A stretch of 64,000 nt of DNA from Collimonas arenae (GTDB taxonomy: Bacteria > Pseudomonadota > Gammaproteobacteria > Burkholderiales > Burkholderiaceae_D). Location of the stretch: positions 3,480,620 through 3,544,619 of the forward strand of contig NZ_CP013233.1 in NCBI RefSeq assembly GCF_001584165.1, in the 5' to 3' direction. The position numbers and the translations under genes are program-made. Shown here piece after piece: positions 9,041-18,378 of this stretch. The notes under the pieces were generated by a model. That model ran no database searches, was not told the DNA's origin, and worked only from the letters and a program-made list of their open reading frames with translations. The stretch's first letter is position 1. Every line of letters begins with the position of its first letter.

Positions 9041-9741
9041 ATGCTTCAAATTCGCAAAGGCAACGAACGTGGCGTCGCCGATCATGGCTGGCTCAATTCG
9101 CACCATACTTTTTCGTTTGGCCACTATTTCGACGCGCAACATACCGGCTTCGGCCCGCTGCTGGTAATCAACGAGGATCGCGTGCAGCCAGCCCAAGGCT
9201 TTGGCACACATGGCCATAGCGACATGGAGATCATTTCCTATGTGCTGGACGGCGCGCTGGAACACAAGGACAGCATGGGCACCGGTTCCGTGCTGCATTA
9301 CGGCGACGTGCAAAGGATGAGCGCTGGTACCGGCGTACGCCACAGCGAGTTCAATCACTCGTCGACAACGCCGGTGCACTTCCTGCAGATCTGGATCCAG
9401 CCGAACGTCAAAGGCATTCCGCCGAGCTATGAGGAAAAGCACTTCACGCCCGAACAGAAACAGGGCAGTTACGCCTGATCGCTTCGGCAGATGGTCGTGA
9501 CAACTCGGTGTTGATTCATCAGGACGCGTCGATCTATGCCGCCATCCTGAACGGCGACCAGCCGTTACAACATACACTGGCGCCTGGACGCAACGCTTAC
9601 GTGCACCTGATCCGCGGTCGTCTGCGCGTCAATGGCGTTGACTTGAAAGGCGGCGATGCGCTGAAGGTGACGGCTGAAAACCTGGTCACTCTGGACCAGT
9701 CCGACGCTGCAGAAGTATTGTTGTTCGACCTGCCGTATTGA
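9041..9741 (+). CDS. Pirin family protein (bicupin; frameshifted)
   Basis: The N-terminal pirin domain (residues 1 to about 145) has the metal-site residues in [19 protein letters not shown] and the downstream HSEFNHS. At about 9467 the frame breaks. The next frame continues directly with [14 protein letters not shown] and the second cupin up to 9741. One lost base restores a 233-residue protein of normal length. Pirins are iron-binding and several have quercetin dioxygenase activity; the role here is unknown. It is convergent with a LysR gene and shares its terminator. Confidence 0.83.
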
Positions 9742-9754
9742 TATGAGCAGACCG

Positions 9755-9787
9755 GCCGGAAGCATTGCGCTTTCCGGCTCTTTTTTA
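9755..9787 (+). terminator. Intrinsic terminator after pirin
   Basis: GCCGGAA (9755-9761) pairs with TTCCGGC (9772-9778), followed by TCTTTTTTA. The T-run overlaps the stop codon of the convergent LysR gene. Confidence 0.8.
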
Positions 9788-10708
9788 GCTGGCGCCGGGC
9801 ACGTGCTGGATCAGGCGCGCCATCACATCGGGCTGGCGCATCCGGTCCATCCACCACGCCAGAGCGGCCCCCTCTTCACCGCTGCGCCAGGCCAGCGAAA
9901 ACGTTTCATCCGGTTTGGGCTCCTCCACCTCCTTGACAATCAGGTCGCCAGAAGCGATCGCTGCGCGTGCACAAGGCTCAGGCAGGAAACCGAAACCGAT
10001 GCCCGCCAGCTGCAACGCATATTTGCTGCGCATATCGGGAACCGTCAAGGTGTCTTGCCCAAACAGCAGGCCAACCGTACGTGACGCCATCTTGCGCGCC
10101 GAATCGCCCACGCTGATGGCGCGATGCGGCAGCAATTCGGCCTTGCCCAACACCTTATTCACCTTGGCCAGCGGGTGCGTCGGCGCCACGACAAACACGA
10201 AAGAAATCGTTCCCATCGGCTCGGTATTGTAGCCGCCGCCAGCGGGCCCTTGGCCCGGCGCCGCAATCAGCAAATCGACCCGTCGATCCAGCAATGCCTC
10301 CCAGGTACCTGCCAAGGATTCGCGGGCGATGCGCAAGCGGGTTTTGTCGGCAACGGCACAGAAAGCAGCGATATCCGTTTCCAGAGCATTGATAGAAAAC
10401 AAGGAGTCGATACAGACCGTGATTTCCGTCTCCCAGCCTGAAGCGACACGACGCACGCGGTGCTCCAGGTCTTCCGCCGCCTTCAGCAGGTAGCGCCCTT
10501 CCTTCAGCAACTCGGCGCCGGCGCGAGTGAGTACCACTTTCGGTCCTTGCCGTTCGAATACCTGCACACCCAGGTCCTGCTCCAGCTTGGAAACAGTATA
10601 GGAAATCGTCGAGGGCACCCGATGCAATTCGGTGCCGGCGGCGGAAAACGATCCGCGCCGGTCGATAGCGTCAAGTATGAGCAACGCATCGAGACTGATT
10701 CTGAACAT
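9785..10708 (-). CDS. LysR family transcriptional regulator
   Basis: The 307-residue protein has an N-terminal winged HTH (DALLILDAIDRRGSFSAAGTELHRVPSTISYTVSKLE compressed into residues 6-43) and a LysR substrate-binding domain from about residue 90. The HTH diverges slightly from the usual AA.L..SQ.A.S core (HRVPSTISY replaces SQPALS). It is convergent with pirin. Its target is not evident; LysR genes usually regulate a divergent neighbour, but here the upstream neighbour is the DedA-rhodanese gene on the same strand. Confidence 0.9.
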   Translation of the reverse strand: MFRISLDALLILDAIDRRGSFSAAGTELHRVPSTISYTVSKLEQDLGVQVFERQGPKVVLTRAGAELLKEGRYLLKAAEDLEHRVRRVASGWETEITVCIDSLFSINALETDIAAFCAVADKTRLRIARESLAGTWEALLDRRVDLLIAAPGQGPAGGGYNTEPMGTISFVFVVAPTHPLAKVNKVLGKAELLPHRAISVGDSARKMASRTVGLLFGQDTLTVPDMRSKYALQLAGIGFGFLPEPCARAAIASGDLIVKEVEEPKPDETFSLAWRSGEEGAALAWWMDRMRQPDVMARLIQHVPGAS

Positions 10709-10741
10709 GGGAATTCCCGCTAAAGAATGGACGAAACAGAG

Positions 10742-11664
10742 CTAGGCGTCGATCGAGTAACCGGCAGCAATCCATGCGTCAATGCCGCCGGACAGCGGCC
10801 GTACTTTCTTGTAGCCCTTGAGCATCAGCTGTTTGGCTACCAATGCCGCCGATGCTTCGTTCGGACAGGCGCAATAGACGATGACTTCCTGATCCACTGG
10901 CGCATCCAGCACGAAACTGTGGATCTCCTGATGCGAAATGGTCAGTGCACCGGGGATGCGTCCGGCTTGCTGCGAAGCTGGTGAGCGCACATCGACGATG
11001 GCTGGCCGTATACCCTGTTGCAACAAGTCGTTCAGCTCCCCGACCGAAATGCGCGCCATGCGCAACGATAAACGGAAGCGGCGCCGCTGCCACCATTTGC
11101 TGGCGACAAATACCGCGAAGGCAACGCCGATCAGGATCATGCCGTATTGCCCAAGCTGGGTCAGCACGTTCAGCAAGTCGTCGATGGTGGTGCTGAACAG
11201 CGAACCGAGATATATCCAAGGCCAGCCCACAAGGCAGCGCCGATGCCGTCATAGATGACGAAGGTCATGCGTTTGGTGCGCACGGTGCCAGCAAGTGCGC
11301 TGGCGATGGAGGCAAAGCCGGGAATGAATTTGGCCAGCAGCAACGAACGCGCGCCCCAGCGGGAGTAGATCGACTCGGTCTGGCGCACGCAGGAATCGGG
11401 CGACAGTGAAATGCGGCAGAGTGTCGAGAGCACCCTGCGACCGTAACGCCGGCCGGCCAGATACCAGGCGAAGTCGGCAATCAGCGCCGCGACCACTGCC
11501 GTCAGCAGCAATACCGGCGCCGAATATTCGCCGCGGTGCATCAGCGCGCCGGTAATCACCAGTGTCGGATAAGCTGGCACCGGCGCACCCAGCTGTTCCG
11601 CAAGCACATTAAAAAATACGATGACCAATCCATATTGTTCAATCAAATGAAACAGATAGGTCAT
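10742..11664 (-). CDS. DedA family membrane protein fused to rhodanese domain (frameshifted)
   Basis: The N-terminal part is a DedA/SNARE-associated membrane protein (EQLGAPVPAYPTLVITGAL; LLLAKFIPGFASIASALAGT). After WAGLGY the frame breaks near 11209 and the next frame continues LGSLFSTTIDDLLNV, a last membrane helix (MILIGVAFAVFVASKWW) and a C-terminal rhodanese domain. The presumed catalytic loop is CPNEASA, with Cys in VIVYCACPNE. One lost base restores a 307-residue fusion. DedA proteins affect membrane homeostasis and lipid flipping; such fusions with sulfurtransferase domains recur in Burkholderiales. Confidence 0.83.
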
Positions 11665-11741
11665 CGCTTTCGTCGCCTCATATTCATGTCAGAAATTGCC
11701 AAATAGGCAATATTGAAATGCGGTATCGCATGCCCACAACA

Positions 11742-12449
11742 TTATAAAGTTGATGGCACTATCCTTTCGCTCTTTTCTGCAAGATATTCCCCAATGCAGA
11801 GCCAGGCCAGGATCGCCGACGGCAACAACAACCCTAGGAACATTAGCTCCCGATAAGCAAAGGCTCCGGCAACTGCGCCGGCGCCAAACGCTACGACGGG
11901 CCAGAAAAATTTGATGCAGCGCTTGCGAACGTCATCGTCGGCAACGCCGCGCAACACATCGACAAAATCGATCACCAATTGGGTGACGTTGCCGGTCATG
12001 ACCGTGGTCGGCGTCAAATGCTGCATGGTCAATCGGCTGTTGGCATTCTGCACGCCCATGCTGGCCGCGCCGAACATACCGGCCAGCAAAGCCAGCGGCG
12101 CGTCCGTATCGTTGACCGGTTCAATCATGTAGCCGAAGCCCATGAAACCCAGTAGAAGCACCAGTTGCAATAGCAAGAGATAAGGCAGCGGTGACTTGCC
12201 GGCCCGCTCAAGCCAGACCACTGCCATCCGCGTCAGCGCCACGGCGAATATGAAGGCCGGGAATGCCATGAACTTGATCAGCACGCCATGCGACGGATTA
12301 GCCAGCTCGCGACCAATCAACACGAAGTTGCCGGTGACGTGCGCTGTGAACAAACCGAAGAGTGCGATAAAACCCACGGTGTCGACATATCCGGCGAGAA
12401 AACTCAGTGCGATCGTCTGGTGCGTCCTGCGATTGATTGACTGCATCAT
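11742..12449 (-). CDS. YoaK family (DUF1275) membrane protein
   Basis: The 235-residue integral membrane protein has about six hydrophobic helices and the DUF1275 hallmarks FLAGYVDTVGFIALFGLFTAHVTGNFV near the N-terminus (residues 17-43) and MGVQNANSRLTMQHLTPTTVMTGN mid-protein. Function is unknown; transport has been suggested for the family. A good ribosome site (GGGAGAGG) precedes ATGATG at 12449. It is the last gene of a five-gene minus-strand run: YcaC-like hydrolase, amidohydrolase, two XapX proteins, YoaK. Confidence 0.88.
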   Translation of the reverse strand: MMQSINRRTHQTIALSFLAGYVDTVGFIALFGLFTAHVTGNFVLIGRELANPSHGVLIKFMAFPAFIFAVALTRMAVVWLERAGKSPLPYLLLLQLVLLLGFMGFGYMIEPVNDTDAPLALLAGMFGAASMGVQNANSRLTMQHLTPTTVMTGNVTQLVIDFVDVLRGVADDDVRKRCIKFFWPVVAFGAGAVAGAFAYRELMFLGLLLPSAILAWLCIGEYLAEKSERIVPSTL

Positions 12450-12458
12450 CCTCTCCCG

Positions 12459-12611
12459 TTAAACATGACCGGCCACCACATAGCCCAGGCTCATCGCCAC
12501 CACCAGCAAAGCGCCGATCGGCGTCGGCGGCGTAGGCGACGGCAGGTCGTACCAGCGGCACAGCGCGCCGACCAGCAGGCCCAGCACCATGCCCAGCAAT
12601 AAAGCTATCAT
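12459..12611 (-). CDS. XapX domain small membrane protein 2 (50 aa)
   Basis: The 50-residue protein starts MIALLLGMVLGLLVGALCRW and contains LPSPTPPTPIGALLVV, matching the XapX pattern: hydrophobic helix, R/K, P-S-P-x-P-P, second hydrophobic helix. The ATG overlaps the presumed stop of the preceding XapX gene in an ATGA junction (12608-12611), and GGGAGG lies upstream. Function of the family is unknown. It is too short for most gene callers but has clear family character. Confidence 0.75.
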   Translation of the reverse strand: MIALLLGMVLGLLVGALCRWYDLPSPTPPTPIGALLVVAMSLGYVVAGHV

Positions 12612-12804
12612 GACTGCCTCCCGGCTGCACGCGCGCCGCCAGGTACCGGCCTACCAGCCAGTAGCCGCTGCTCATCATGAATACCAGCACGGCTCCGCTC
12701 ATCACCGGCGGCGACGGCACCGGAATCTGCGCCAGGCGGCACGCAGCGCCAACTACGAACGACAGCAGCAAACCCAATACTATCTTTGTATAACGCATGA
12801 TCAT
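12608..12804 (-). CDS. XapX domain small membrane protein 1 (probable frameshift)
   Basis: The N-terminal 50 residues (MRYTKIVLGLLLSFVVGAAC, then RLAQIPVPSPPVMSGAVLVF) are a XapX protein. As written the frame runs on for more than 100 residues through the next genes, which is unnatural. One base restored near 12630 would instead end it at TGA 12608-12610, giving about 63-65 residues and a four-base ATGA overlap with the second XapX gene. GAGGATG lies before the ATG at 12798; the ATG at 12804 is the alternative start. Confidence 0.65.
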
Positions 12805-12834
12805 CCTCAATCGCCAATCCGGCAGGTCGTTGAA

Positions 12835-14688
12835 TTAAAAAGCGAAGCAGCTGCAACCGAGCGTTCCCCAGAATCCCGAATGATCGGACACCGGCACGCT
12901 CGACTTGCGCGCCACATCGTGCGCGTGGGCATGCACGCCGCAAGCGCCGGCACATTGGTGCGGCAACGCGGAGGCCTGACGCTGTTGCGGCAGTTGCCGG
13001 TAATGCCCGGGGACTGCTTTCACCGGCGACCAATCCGGCAACACAGGGATCGGTGGCGGCGCCAGCGGACCGAATTCGGCAGCACCGTAGACGATCTTGC
13101 CACCCACCACTGTCAGCACCGACTCCAGTCCCTTGATGCTGTCTTCATCGACGCTAAAGAAGTCTGCCGACAGCACCGCCAGGTCGGCCAGTTGTCCTTC
13201 CTTGATCTTGCCTTTCTTGCCTTGCTCGCTGGAGAACCAGGCGCTGCCGTTGGTCCACAACTCGATCGCGGTTTCGCGCGGCAACCTGGCTGCGGCATCG
13301 TACAACGTCATGCCGCCGACAGTACGCCCCGACACCAGCCAGTACAACGCCGTCCAAGGGTTATAGCTAGCCACCCGGGTAGCATCGGTGCCACCGCCAA
13401 CTGGTACCCCCATCTCCAGCATGCGCGCCACCGGCGGTGTATGCCTGGCGGCTTCGGCACCGTAGCGCTCGACAAAGTATTCGCCCTGGAACGCCATGCG
13501 GTGCTGGATCGCGATACCGCCACCGAGCTCTCGTACTCTTTCGATATTACGCGGCGTGATCGTTTCTGCGTGATCGAACAGCCAGTGCAGGCCGTCGAAC
13601 GGAATGTCACGGTTTACTTTCTCAAACACGTCCAACATGCGGCTGATCGATTCGTTATAGGTCGCATGCAGACGAAACGGCCAGCGGTTCGACACCAGGT
13701 GGCGCACCACCTTTTCCAATTCGTCTTCCATGCCAACGGCCAGGTCCGGGCGTGGTTCCAGGAAATCCTCAAAGTCGGCCGCGGAAAACACCAGCATCTC
13801 GCCGGCGCCGTTGTGGCGATAGAAATCGTCGCCGGTGCCTGGTGCGATCATGTCGGTCCATTTCTGGAAATCCTCCAGTTCCTGTCCCTTGCGTTGGGTG
13901 AACAGATTGTAGGCGATGCGAATCGTCAGTTGCTGGTCGCGCGCCAACTGGTCGATGATGGCGTAGTCTTCCGGATAATTCTGGAAACCGCCACCGGCGT
14001 CGATAGCGCTGGTCACACCGAGCCGGTTCAGTTCGCGCATGAATTGACGGGTCGAGTTGACTTGCTGTTCGTGCGGCAGCGCCGGCCCCTTGGCCAGCGT
14101 TGCGTACAAGATCATCGCATTCGGCTTGGCGATCAGCATGCCGGTCGGGTTACCGCTGGCGTCGCGCTGAATTTCGCCGCCAGGCGGATTCGGCGTGTCC
14201 TTGGTGTAGCCGACAGCGCGCAGCGCGGCGCGGTTGAGCAACGCCCTGTCGTACAGATGCAGGATGAAAACCGGGGTATCCGGGGCGGCCGCATTGATTT
14301 CTTCCAGCGTCGGCATGCGCTTCTCGGCGAACTGGAATTCTGTCCAGCCGCCGACCACACGCACCCACTGCGGATGCGGCGTGCGCAACGCCTGTTCCTT
14401 GAGCATGCGCAAAGCGTCGGCCAGCGACGGTACGCCTTCCCAACGCAGTTCGAGGTTGTAGTTGAGGCCGCCGCGGATCAGGTGCAGATGCGAATCGTTG
14501 AGGCCAGGGACGACGGTGCGGCCGTTCAGATCGACCACTTGCGTAGCTGCGCCACGATGCCGCATGACTTCTTCGGCGTCGCCGACCGCAACGAACTTGC
14601 CGTCCTGGATTGCCACTGCACTCGCCAGCGGCCGCGTCTTGTCGACCGTATGGAAGCGGCCGTTCAATAGAATCATGTCTGCATTCAT
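12835..14688 (-). CDS. Amidohydrolase family protein (YtcJ/LAF3-like) with Cys/His-rich tail
   Basis: The 617-residue protein starts at the ATG with GGGGAAG upstream (14688). It carries the amidohydrolase 3 fold: metal ligands in NDSHLHL near residue 68, later GLHWLFDHAE and GGGTDATRVASYNPW, and a C-terminal composite domain (GKIKEGQLADLAVLS). Past the normal end there is a tail of about 60 residues rich in Cys and His (CAGACGVHAHAHD ... GFWGTLGCSCFAF), absent from typical YtcJ proteins. The substrate is unknown. It lies in an operon after a YcaC-like hydrolase, so amide or carbamoyl hydrolysis is plausible. Confidence 0.87.
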   Translation of the reverse strand: MNADMILLNGRFHTVDKTRPLASAVAIQDGKFVAVGDAEEVMRHRGAATQVVDLNGRTVVPGLNDSHLHLIRGGLNYNLELRWEGVPSLADALRMLKEQALRTPHPQWVRVVGGWTEFQFAEKRMPTLEEINAAAPDTPVFILHLYDRALLNRAALRAVGYTKDTPNPPGGEIQRDASGNPTGMLIAKPNAMILYATLAKGPALPHEQQVNSTRQFMRELNRLGVTSAIDAGGGFQNYPEDYAIIDQLARDQQLTIRIAYNLFTQRKGQELEDFQKWTDMIAPGTGDDFYRHNGAGEMLVFSAADFEDFLEPRPDLAVGMEDELEKVVRHLVSNRWPFRLHATYNESISRMLDVFEKVNRDIPFDGLHWLFDHAETITPRNIERVRELGGGIAIQHRMAFQGEYFVERYGAEAARHTPPVARMLEMGVPVGGGTDATRVASYNPWTALYWLVSGRTVGGMTLYDAAARLPRETAIELWTNGSAWFSSEQGKKGKIKEGQLADLAVLSADFFSVDEDSIKGLESVLTVVGGKIVYGAAEFGPLAPPPIPVLPDWSPVKAVPGHYRQLPQQRQASALPHQCAGACGVHAHAHDVARKSSVPVSDHSGFWGTLGCSCFAF

Positions 14689-14757
14689 GGTCTTCCCCAA
14701 TTCTCAAAGATTTGATGTAGTGCGGCCCCGCTCGAACTGCGACTGAGCCGCTCTGCT

Positions 14758-15411
14758 TTAATGTGCTTCAGAAGCATTGAACATGGTCTTGGCGTAGATC
14801 AGCCCGAGGCCATAACCGCCGCCATGAGCAATCGAGGTAGCCACGGTTTCGTTGTAGGTTTCACCGCGCGCCCAGTCGCGCTGCAGTTCCAGCAGGTACT
14901 GCAGCGATGTCATCGGCCGTGCGCCTTGCTGGATCATGCGTTCTACGGCGCGCTGATGCGCTTCGTCGGAGACGTCGCCGCTAGCATCGGTAATCACATA
15001 CACTTCAAAACCCTGGTCGAGCGCCGACAGTGCCGGACCGACGATGCATACCGAAGTCCACAGTCCGGCCAGCACGATCTTGTCCTTGCCGGCGGCATTG
15101 ACACGCTCGGCGATACGCGGATCTTCCCAGGTATTCATGGTGGTGCGGTCGATGACTTCCTGCCCAGGAAACACCGATTTGATTTCATCGAAAATCGGCC
15201 CGGAAAACGATTTCTCGGCCACTGTAGTGAGGATCGTCGAGACCTTGAACTCCTTGGCGGCCTTAGCGACCAAAGCTGCGTTATTGCGCAACAAAGCCAG
15301 GTCGATCGACTTGGTGGCGAACGCCATTTGCGATTGATGATCAATCATGATCAAGGTGTGGTTTGCTGGATTGAGCAGAGTGCGGCCTGGTTGCGCAGTT
15401 GCGATTGGCAT
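14758..15411 (-). CDS. YcaC-like isochorismatase-family cysteine hydrolase
   Basis: The 217-residue protein has the isochorismatase-like triad: Asp in LIMIDHQ (residue 24), a central Lys, and nucleophile Cys in LAGLWTSVCIVG (about residue 119). It resembles YcaC and related hydrolases. A strong ribosome site (AGGAGAACATC) fixes the start. It is the first gene of the minus-strand operon with the amidohydrolase, both XapX genes and YoaK; there is a 244-base gap upstream for the promoter. Substrate unknown. Confidence 0.88.
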   Translation of the reverse strand: MPIATAQPGRTLLNPANHTLIMIDHQSQMAFATKSIDLALLRNNAALVAKAAKEFKVSTILTTVAEKSFSGPIFDEIKSVFPGQEVIDRTTMNTWEDPRIAERVNAAGKDKIVLAGLWTSVCIVGPALSALDQGFEVYVITDASGDVSDEAHQRAVERMIQQGARPMTSLQYLLELQRDWARGETYNETVATSIAHGGGYGLGLIYAKTMFNASEAH

Positions 15412-15656
15412 GATGTTCTCCTAATTAATGTGCAATAAATTCGAAATTGATGATTGGAAATTTTTCTGTATTCTCTCTTTGCTTTCTAGCATATTGGCGT
15501 TCACTTATCTGCATCACCACCAATGGATCGCAGTATGTCTGAGTGAAATTCAAAAGAAAAACGGAAAATTTACCGATCAATCGTCGAATTTATCGATGAT
15601 TAATTAATCAGCAGAAACAAGGGAAAATACATCGACGGAGAAAGCCTGCTTCCGCC

Positions 15657-17099
15657 TCATGCCACGGCGTCGAGCAAGGCATGGCCATAAACTGCAAAAC
15701 GGCTCTTGCCCTGCCGCTTGGCCTGGTACATGGCTTCGTCGGCATGCCGCAAGGCCAGGTCCCATTCCAGCTCTTCCGCCTGGCACAAGGCGATACCGAC
15801 ACTGCAGCCGATGCCATCGCCAATGGCGGCGACACGGCTGACAATCCGCTCGGCGACAGCCGTCGCGGTAGATTTGATCGACAACGCGGGCGCCACCAGG
15901 CAAACCACGAATTCGTCGCCGCCGACACGGGCGGCGATATCGATATCCCGCAGTAACGAGCGCAATGCAGCGGCCACCTCTACCAACACCGCGTCGCCAC
16001 GCTTGTGGCCCAGGTTATCGTTAATCCATTTGAAGCCGTCAAGGTCAATGAACAACACTGCCACCGCCTGGCAATTGATCTGGCTGCGGCTGCGCAGCGT
16101 TTCCGCCAGTTCAAGGAAGAGCGAACGCCCGGGAAGTCCAGTCAACTCGTCCATCCGCACCTGATCCATCCGTACTTCCAGCATGGCGTTGTTCAATGCC
16201 AGGATGCGCGCATCCTGCACCGTCTTCAAATAAACCTGGTTGATTTCGCGCAGATAAATCGTCAGCAATACCGTGGCGGAAATCAGCGCGTTGCAACGCC
16301 CCACATACCAGCCAACCGAAAAACGGCTGCCGCCGACCATGGTGATCGCGTTCTCGCACAGCAGCGCAATCAAGGCAACGCCGATCCATACCTGCAGCAC
16401 GCTCCGAAACCGTGCGGCGCGCCACAGGATCAGCAAACTCATGAAATACATGAATTGCAGCAGCGGACTGAGGCCAAGCGTAATAGCACGACGATAATTG
16501 CCGTTCTGGTCGATGATCGGCAACCGGTCGTGATAAACAGTCACCATCGCCAGGCTGCCAATCACCACTACGGTCAACACCGCCGTCAGCAGCATCTCCA
16601 GGTAACTGGGGTTGATCAATGCTGGTCCCGGCGGGCGCAGCTGGCAAGTTGCATACATCAGGATACCCAGCGCCAGGCCGGCATGCCACAAGAACCAAAG
16701 CCAACTCATCGTTTGCGTACCGCCCAGCAACGCACCTTGCGGCTGGAACATGCCAGGTATGGCCAGAAACTGCACGAGCAGCATTATGGAGGCGTACAGG
16801 CAGCCGCCACCAAGGCACAGCAGATCGATCCCTTTGGTGGCGCGATAGTGACCGAGAACCAGATAGGAGATGATTAAATAAGCAACAATCGTTGCAGTTT
16901 GATAGGTCGGCAGGAAGGCCGGAATATTCGGCCAGATCACGGCTGCTCCCGGCACAAGCAGCAAGGTCACCAGGAAAATCCCACCGCAGGCCCAGAGCGC
17001 CTGGCTGCGCTGGCGCGGCGTCGCCTGCCTGGTTGCTGGCGATAAGCCGGTTGGCTTCGGCAGTTCGCCATTGCCTGGTTTTGTTGCGCTATCGCTCAT
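15657..17099 (-). CDS. Diguanylate cyclase with MASE4-like membrane sensor
   Basis: This 480-residue protein makes cyclic di-GMP from GTP. The N-terminus has about eight membrane helices resembling the MASE4 sensor (LVPGAAVIWPNIPAFLPTY; a PGMFQPQGALL turn). The C-terminal GGDEF domain (about residues 315-475) keeps an intact RVGGDEFVVCL active site and the MDELTGLPGRSLF entry motif. No EAL domain follows. The start at 17099 (MSDSATKPG) is preferred, but an in-frame ATG at 17213 inside the palindrome would add 38 residues. No RxxD inhibitory site was identified with confidence. Confidence 0.9.
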   Translation of the reverse strand: MSDSATKPGNGELPKPTGLSPATRQATPRQRSQALWACGGIFLVTLLLVPGAAVIWPNIPAFLPTYQTATIVAYLIISYLVLGHYRATKGIDLLCLGGGCLYASIMLLVQFLAIPGMFQPQGALLGGTQTMSWLWFLWHAGLALGILMYATCQLRPPGPALINPSYLEMLLTAVLTVVVIGSLAMVTVYHDRLPIIDQNGNYRRAITLGLSPLLQFMYFMSLLILWRAARFRSVLQVWIGVALIALLCENAITMVGGSRFSVGWYVGRCNALISATVLLTIYLREINQVYLKTVQDARILALNNAMLEVRMDQVRMDELTGLPGRSLFLELAETLRSRSQINCQAVAVLFIDLDGFKWINDNLGHKRGDAVLVEVAAALRSLLRDIDIAARVGGDEFVVCLVAPALSIKSTATAVAERIVSRVAAIGDGIGCSVGIALCQAEELEWDLALRHADEAMYQAKRQGKSRFAVYGHALLDAVA

Positions 17100-17199
17100 C
17101 GGCTGTACTGTGTAAAGCCCATCGAAGTGTTGGTTTACCCCACCAGAGACATTTTCCAGAAAGCATCGAAATAGTAGCTTGAATATTTCCCATGAGCTA

Positions 17200-17254
17200 G
17201 GGCTTGCAGACATTTAATTTGGATGCATTTCCCAAATTAAATGTCTGCAAGCCC
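17200..17254. repeat. Perfect palindrome, 23-bp arms, 9-base loop
   Basis: The arms 17200-17222 and 17232-17254 are exact reverse complements; the loop is 17223-17231. Each arm contains an ATG reading outward (minus strand at 17213, plus strand at 17241), both followed by TCTGCAAGCCC. It lies between the divergent diguanylate cyclase and quinone oxidoreductase genes. No T-run follows either arm, so it does not look like a terminator. A two-sided operator, a cruciform or an assembly fold-back are the options. Confidence 0.9.
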
Positions 17255-17337
17255 CAATACAGAAAAACTATCGACATGGAAAAAAATGGCAAATTCTGGT
17301 TGTCATACAATGACTGATTTACCCAACGGACAAACTC

Positions 17338-18315
17338 ATGCGCGCAATTGAAATCACCCAACCAGGAGGCCCCGACGTCTTGCAGATCTGCGAACGGCCG
17401 ATCCCGTCTTTCGCTGTGGGCGAAGTATTGATCAAGGTACAGGCAGCCGGCATCAATCGGCCGGACGTATTCCAGCGCACCGGCAACTATTCGCCGCCGC
17501 CGGGCGCCTCAGACCTTCCGGGACTGGAGATTGCCGGCGAAATCATCGACGGCGACTTCAGCCAGACTCACCTAAAGAAAGGCGATCTGGTATGCGCCCT
17601 GGTGGCTGGCGGTGGCTATGCCGAGTATTGCGTCGCACCGGCAGCCCAATGCCTGCCCTTGCCGAGCGGCTGGAGCGCAGTGGAAGCGGCATCGCTGCCG
17701 GAAACCTTCTTCACCGTCTGGAGCAATGTTTTCGATCGCGCAAAGCTGTCCGCCGGCGAGACCTTGCTGGTCCAAGGCGGCAGCTCCGGCATCGGCGCCG
17801 CCGCGATCCAGATCGCTACCGCACTCGGCCACCGCGTTTTCGCCACTGCCGGCTCGGATGAAAAATGCCGTGCCTGCGAAGCACTCGGCGCCGAACGCGG
17901 CATCAACTACCGCACCGAAGATTTCGCAGCCGTGATCAAAGCTGCCACCGACGGCAAAGGCGTCAATGTGATCCTGGACATGGTAGCCGGCGATTACGTG
18001 CCGCGCGAGATCAGTTGCCTGGCCGACGATGGCCGCCTGGTGTTCATCGCCACGCTCGGCGGCAGCAGCGCCAACATCGATTTCCGCCAGATCTTGATGC
18101 GGCGTCTGACGATTACCGGCTCAACCTTGCGGCCGCGCCCGATCGCCTTCAAGGCTGCCATCGCCGCGCAATTGCAACAGCGCGTCTGGCCGTTGCTGGC
18201 GGCACACAAGATCAAACCTGTGATCTTCCAGACTTTCCCGTTAGAACAAGCGGCACAAGCGCACGCGCTGATGGAAAGCAGCTCGCATATCGGCAAGATC
18301 ATGCTAACGGTGTGA
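17338..18315 (+). CDS. NAD(P)H-quinone oxidoreductase (PIG3-type, zinc-independent MDR)
   Basis: The 325-residue medium-chain dehydrogenase/reductase begins MRAIEITQPGGPDVLQI, has the quinone-reductase signature GINRPDVFQRTGNYSPPPGA (residues 38-57) and a nucleotide-binding loop LVQGGSSGIGAAAIQIA (about 143-159). Zinc-binding cysteines of alcohol dehydrogenases are missing, as in the PIG3/QOR branch. It reduces quinones with NADPH in the cytoplasm. It is divergent from the diguanylate cyclase, with the palindrome in between; a 36-codon upstream frame from the palindrome ATG (17241-17351) overlaps its start. Confidence 0.9.
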   Translation: MRAIEITQPGGPDVLQICERPIPSFAVGEVLIKVQAAGINRPDVFQRTGNYSPPPGASDLPGLEIAGEIIDGDFSQTHLKKGDLVCALVAGGGYAEYCVAPAAQCLPLPSGWSAVEAASLPETFFTVWSNVFDRAKLSAGETLLVQGGSSGIGAAAIQIATALGHRVFATAGSDEKCRACEALGAERGINYRTEDFAAVIKAATDGKGVNVILDMVAGDYVPREISCLADDGRLVFIATLGGSSANIDFRQILMRRLTITGSTLRPRPIAFKAAIAAQLQQRVWPLLAAHKIKPVIFQTFPLEQAAQAHALMESSSHIGKIMLTV

Positions 18316-18378
18316 GCATTGGCAGCAGTCTGGCGACTGCTGTCCTGCCGCGTGGGTACTCCGTGCCCACGCGTTCGC

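Noticed and set aside
12589..14670. 693-codon plus-strand frame opposite the amidohydrolase
   Set aside because: A shadow of the real gene; composition is His/Arg/Gln-rich without domains.
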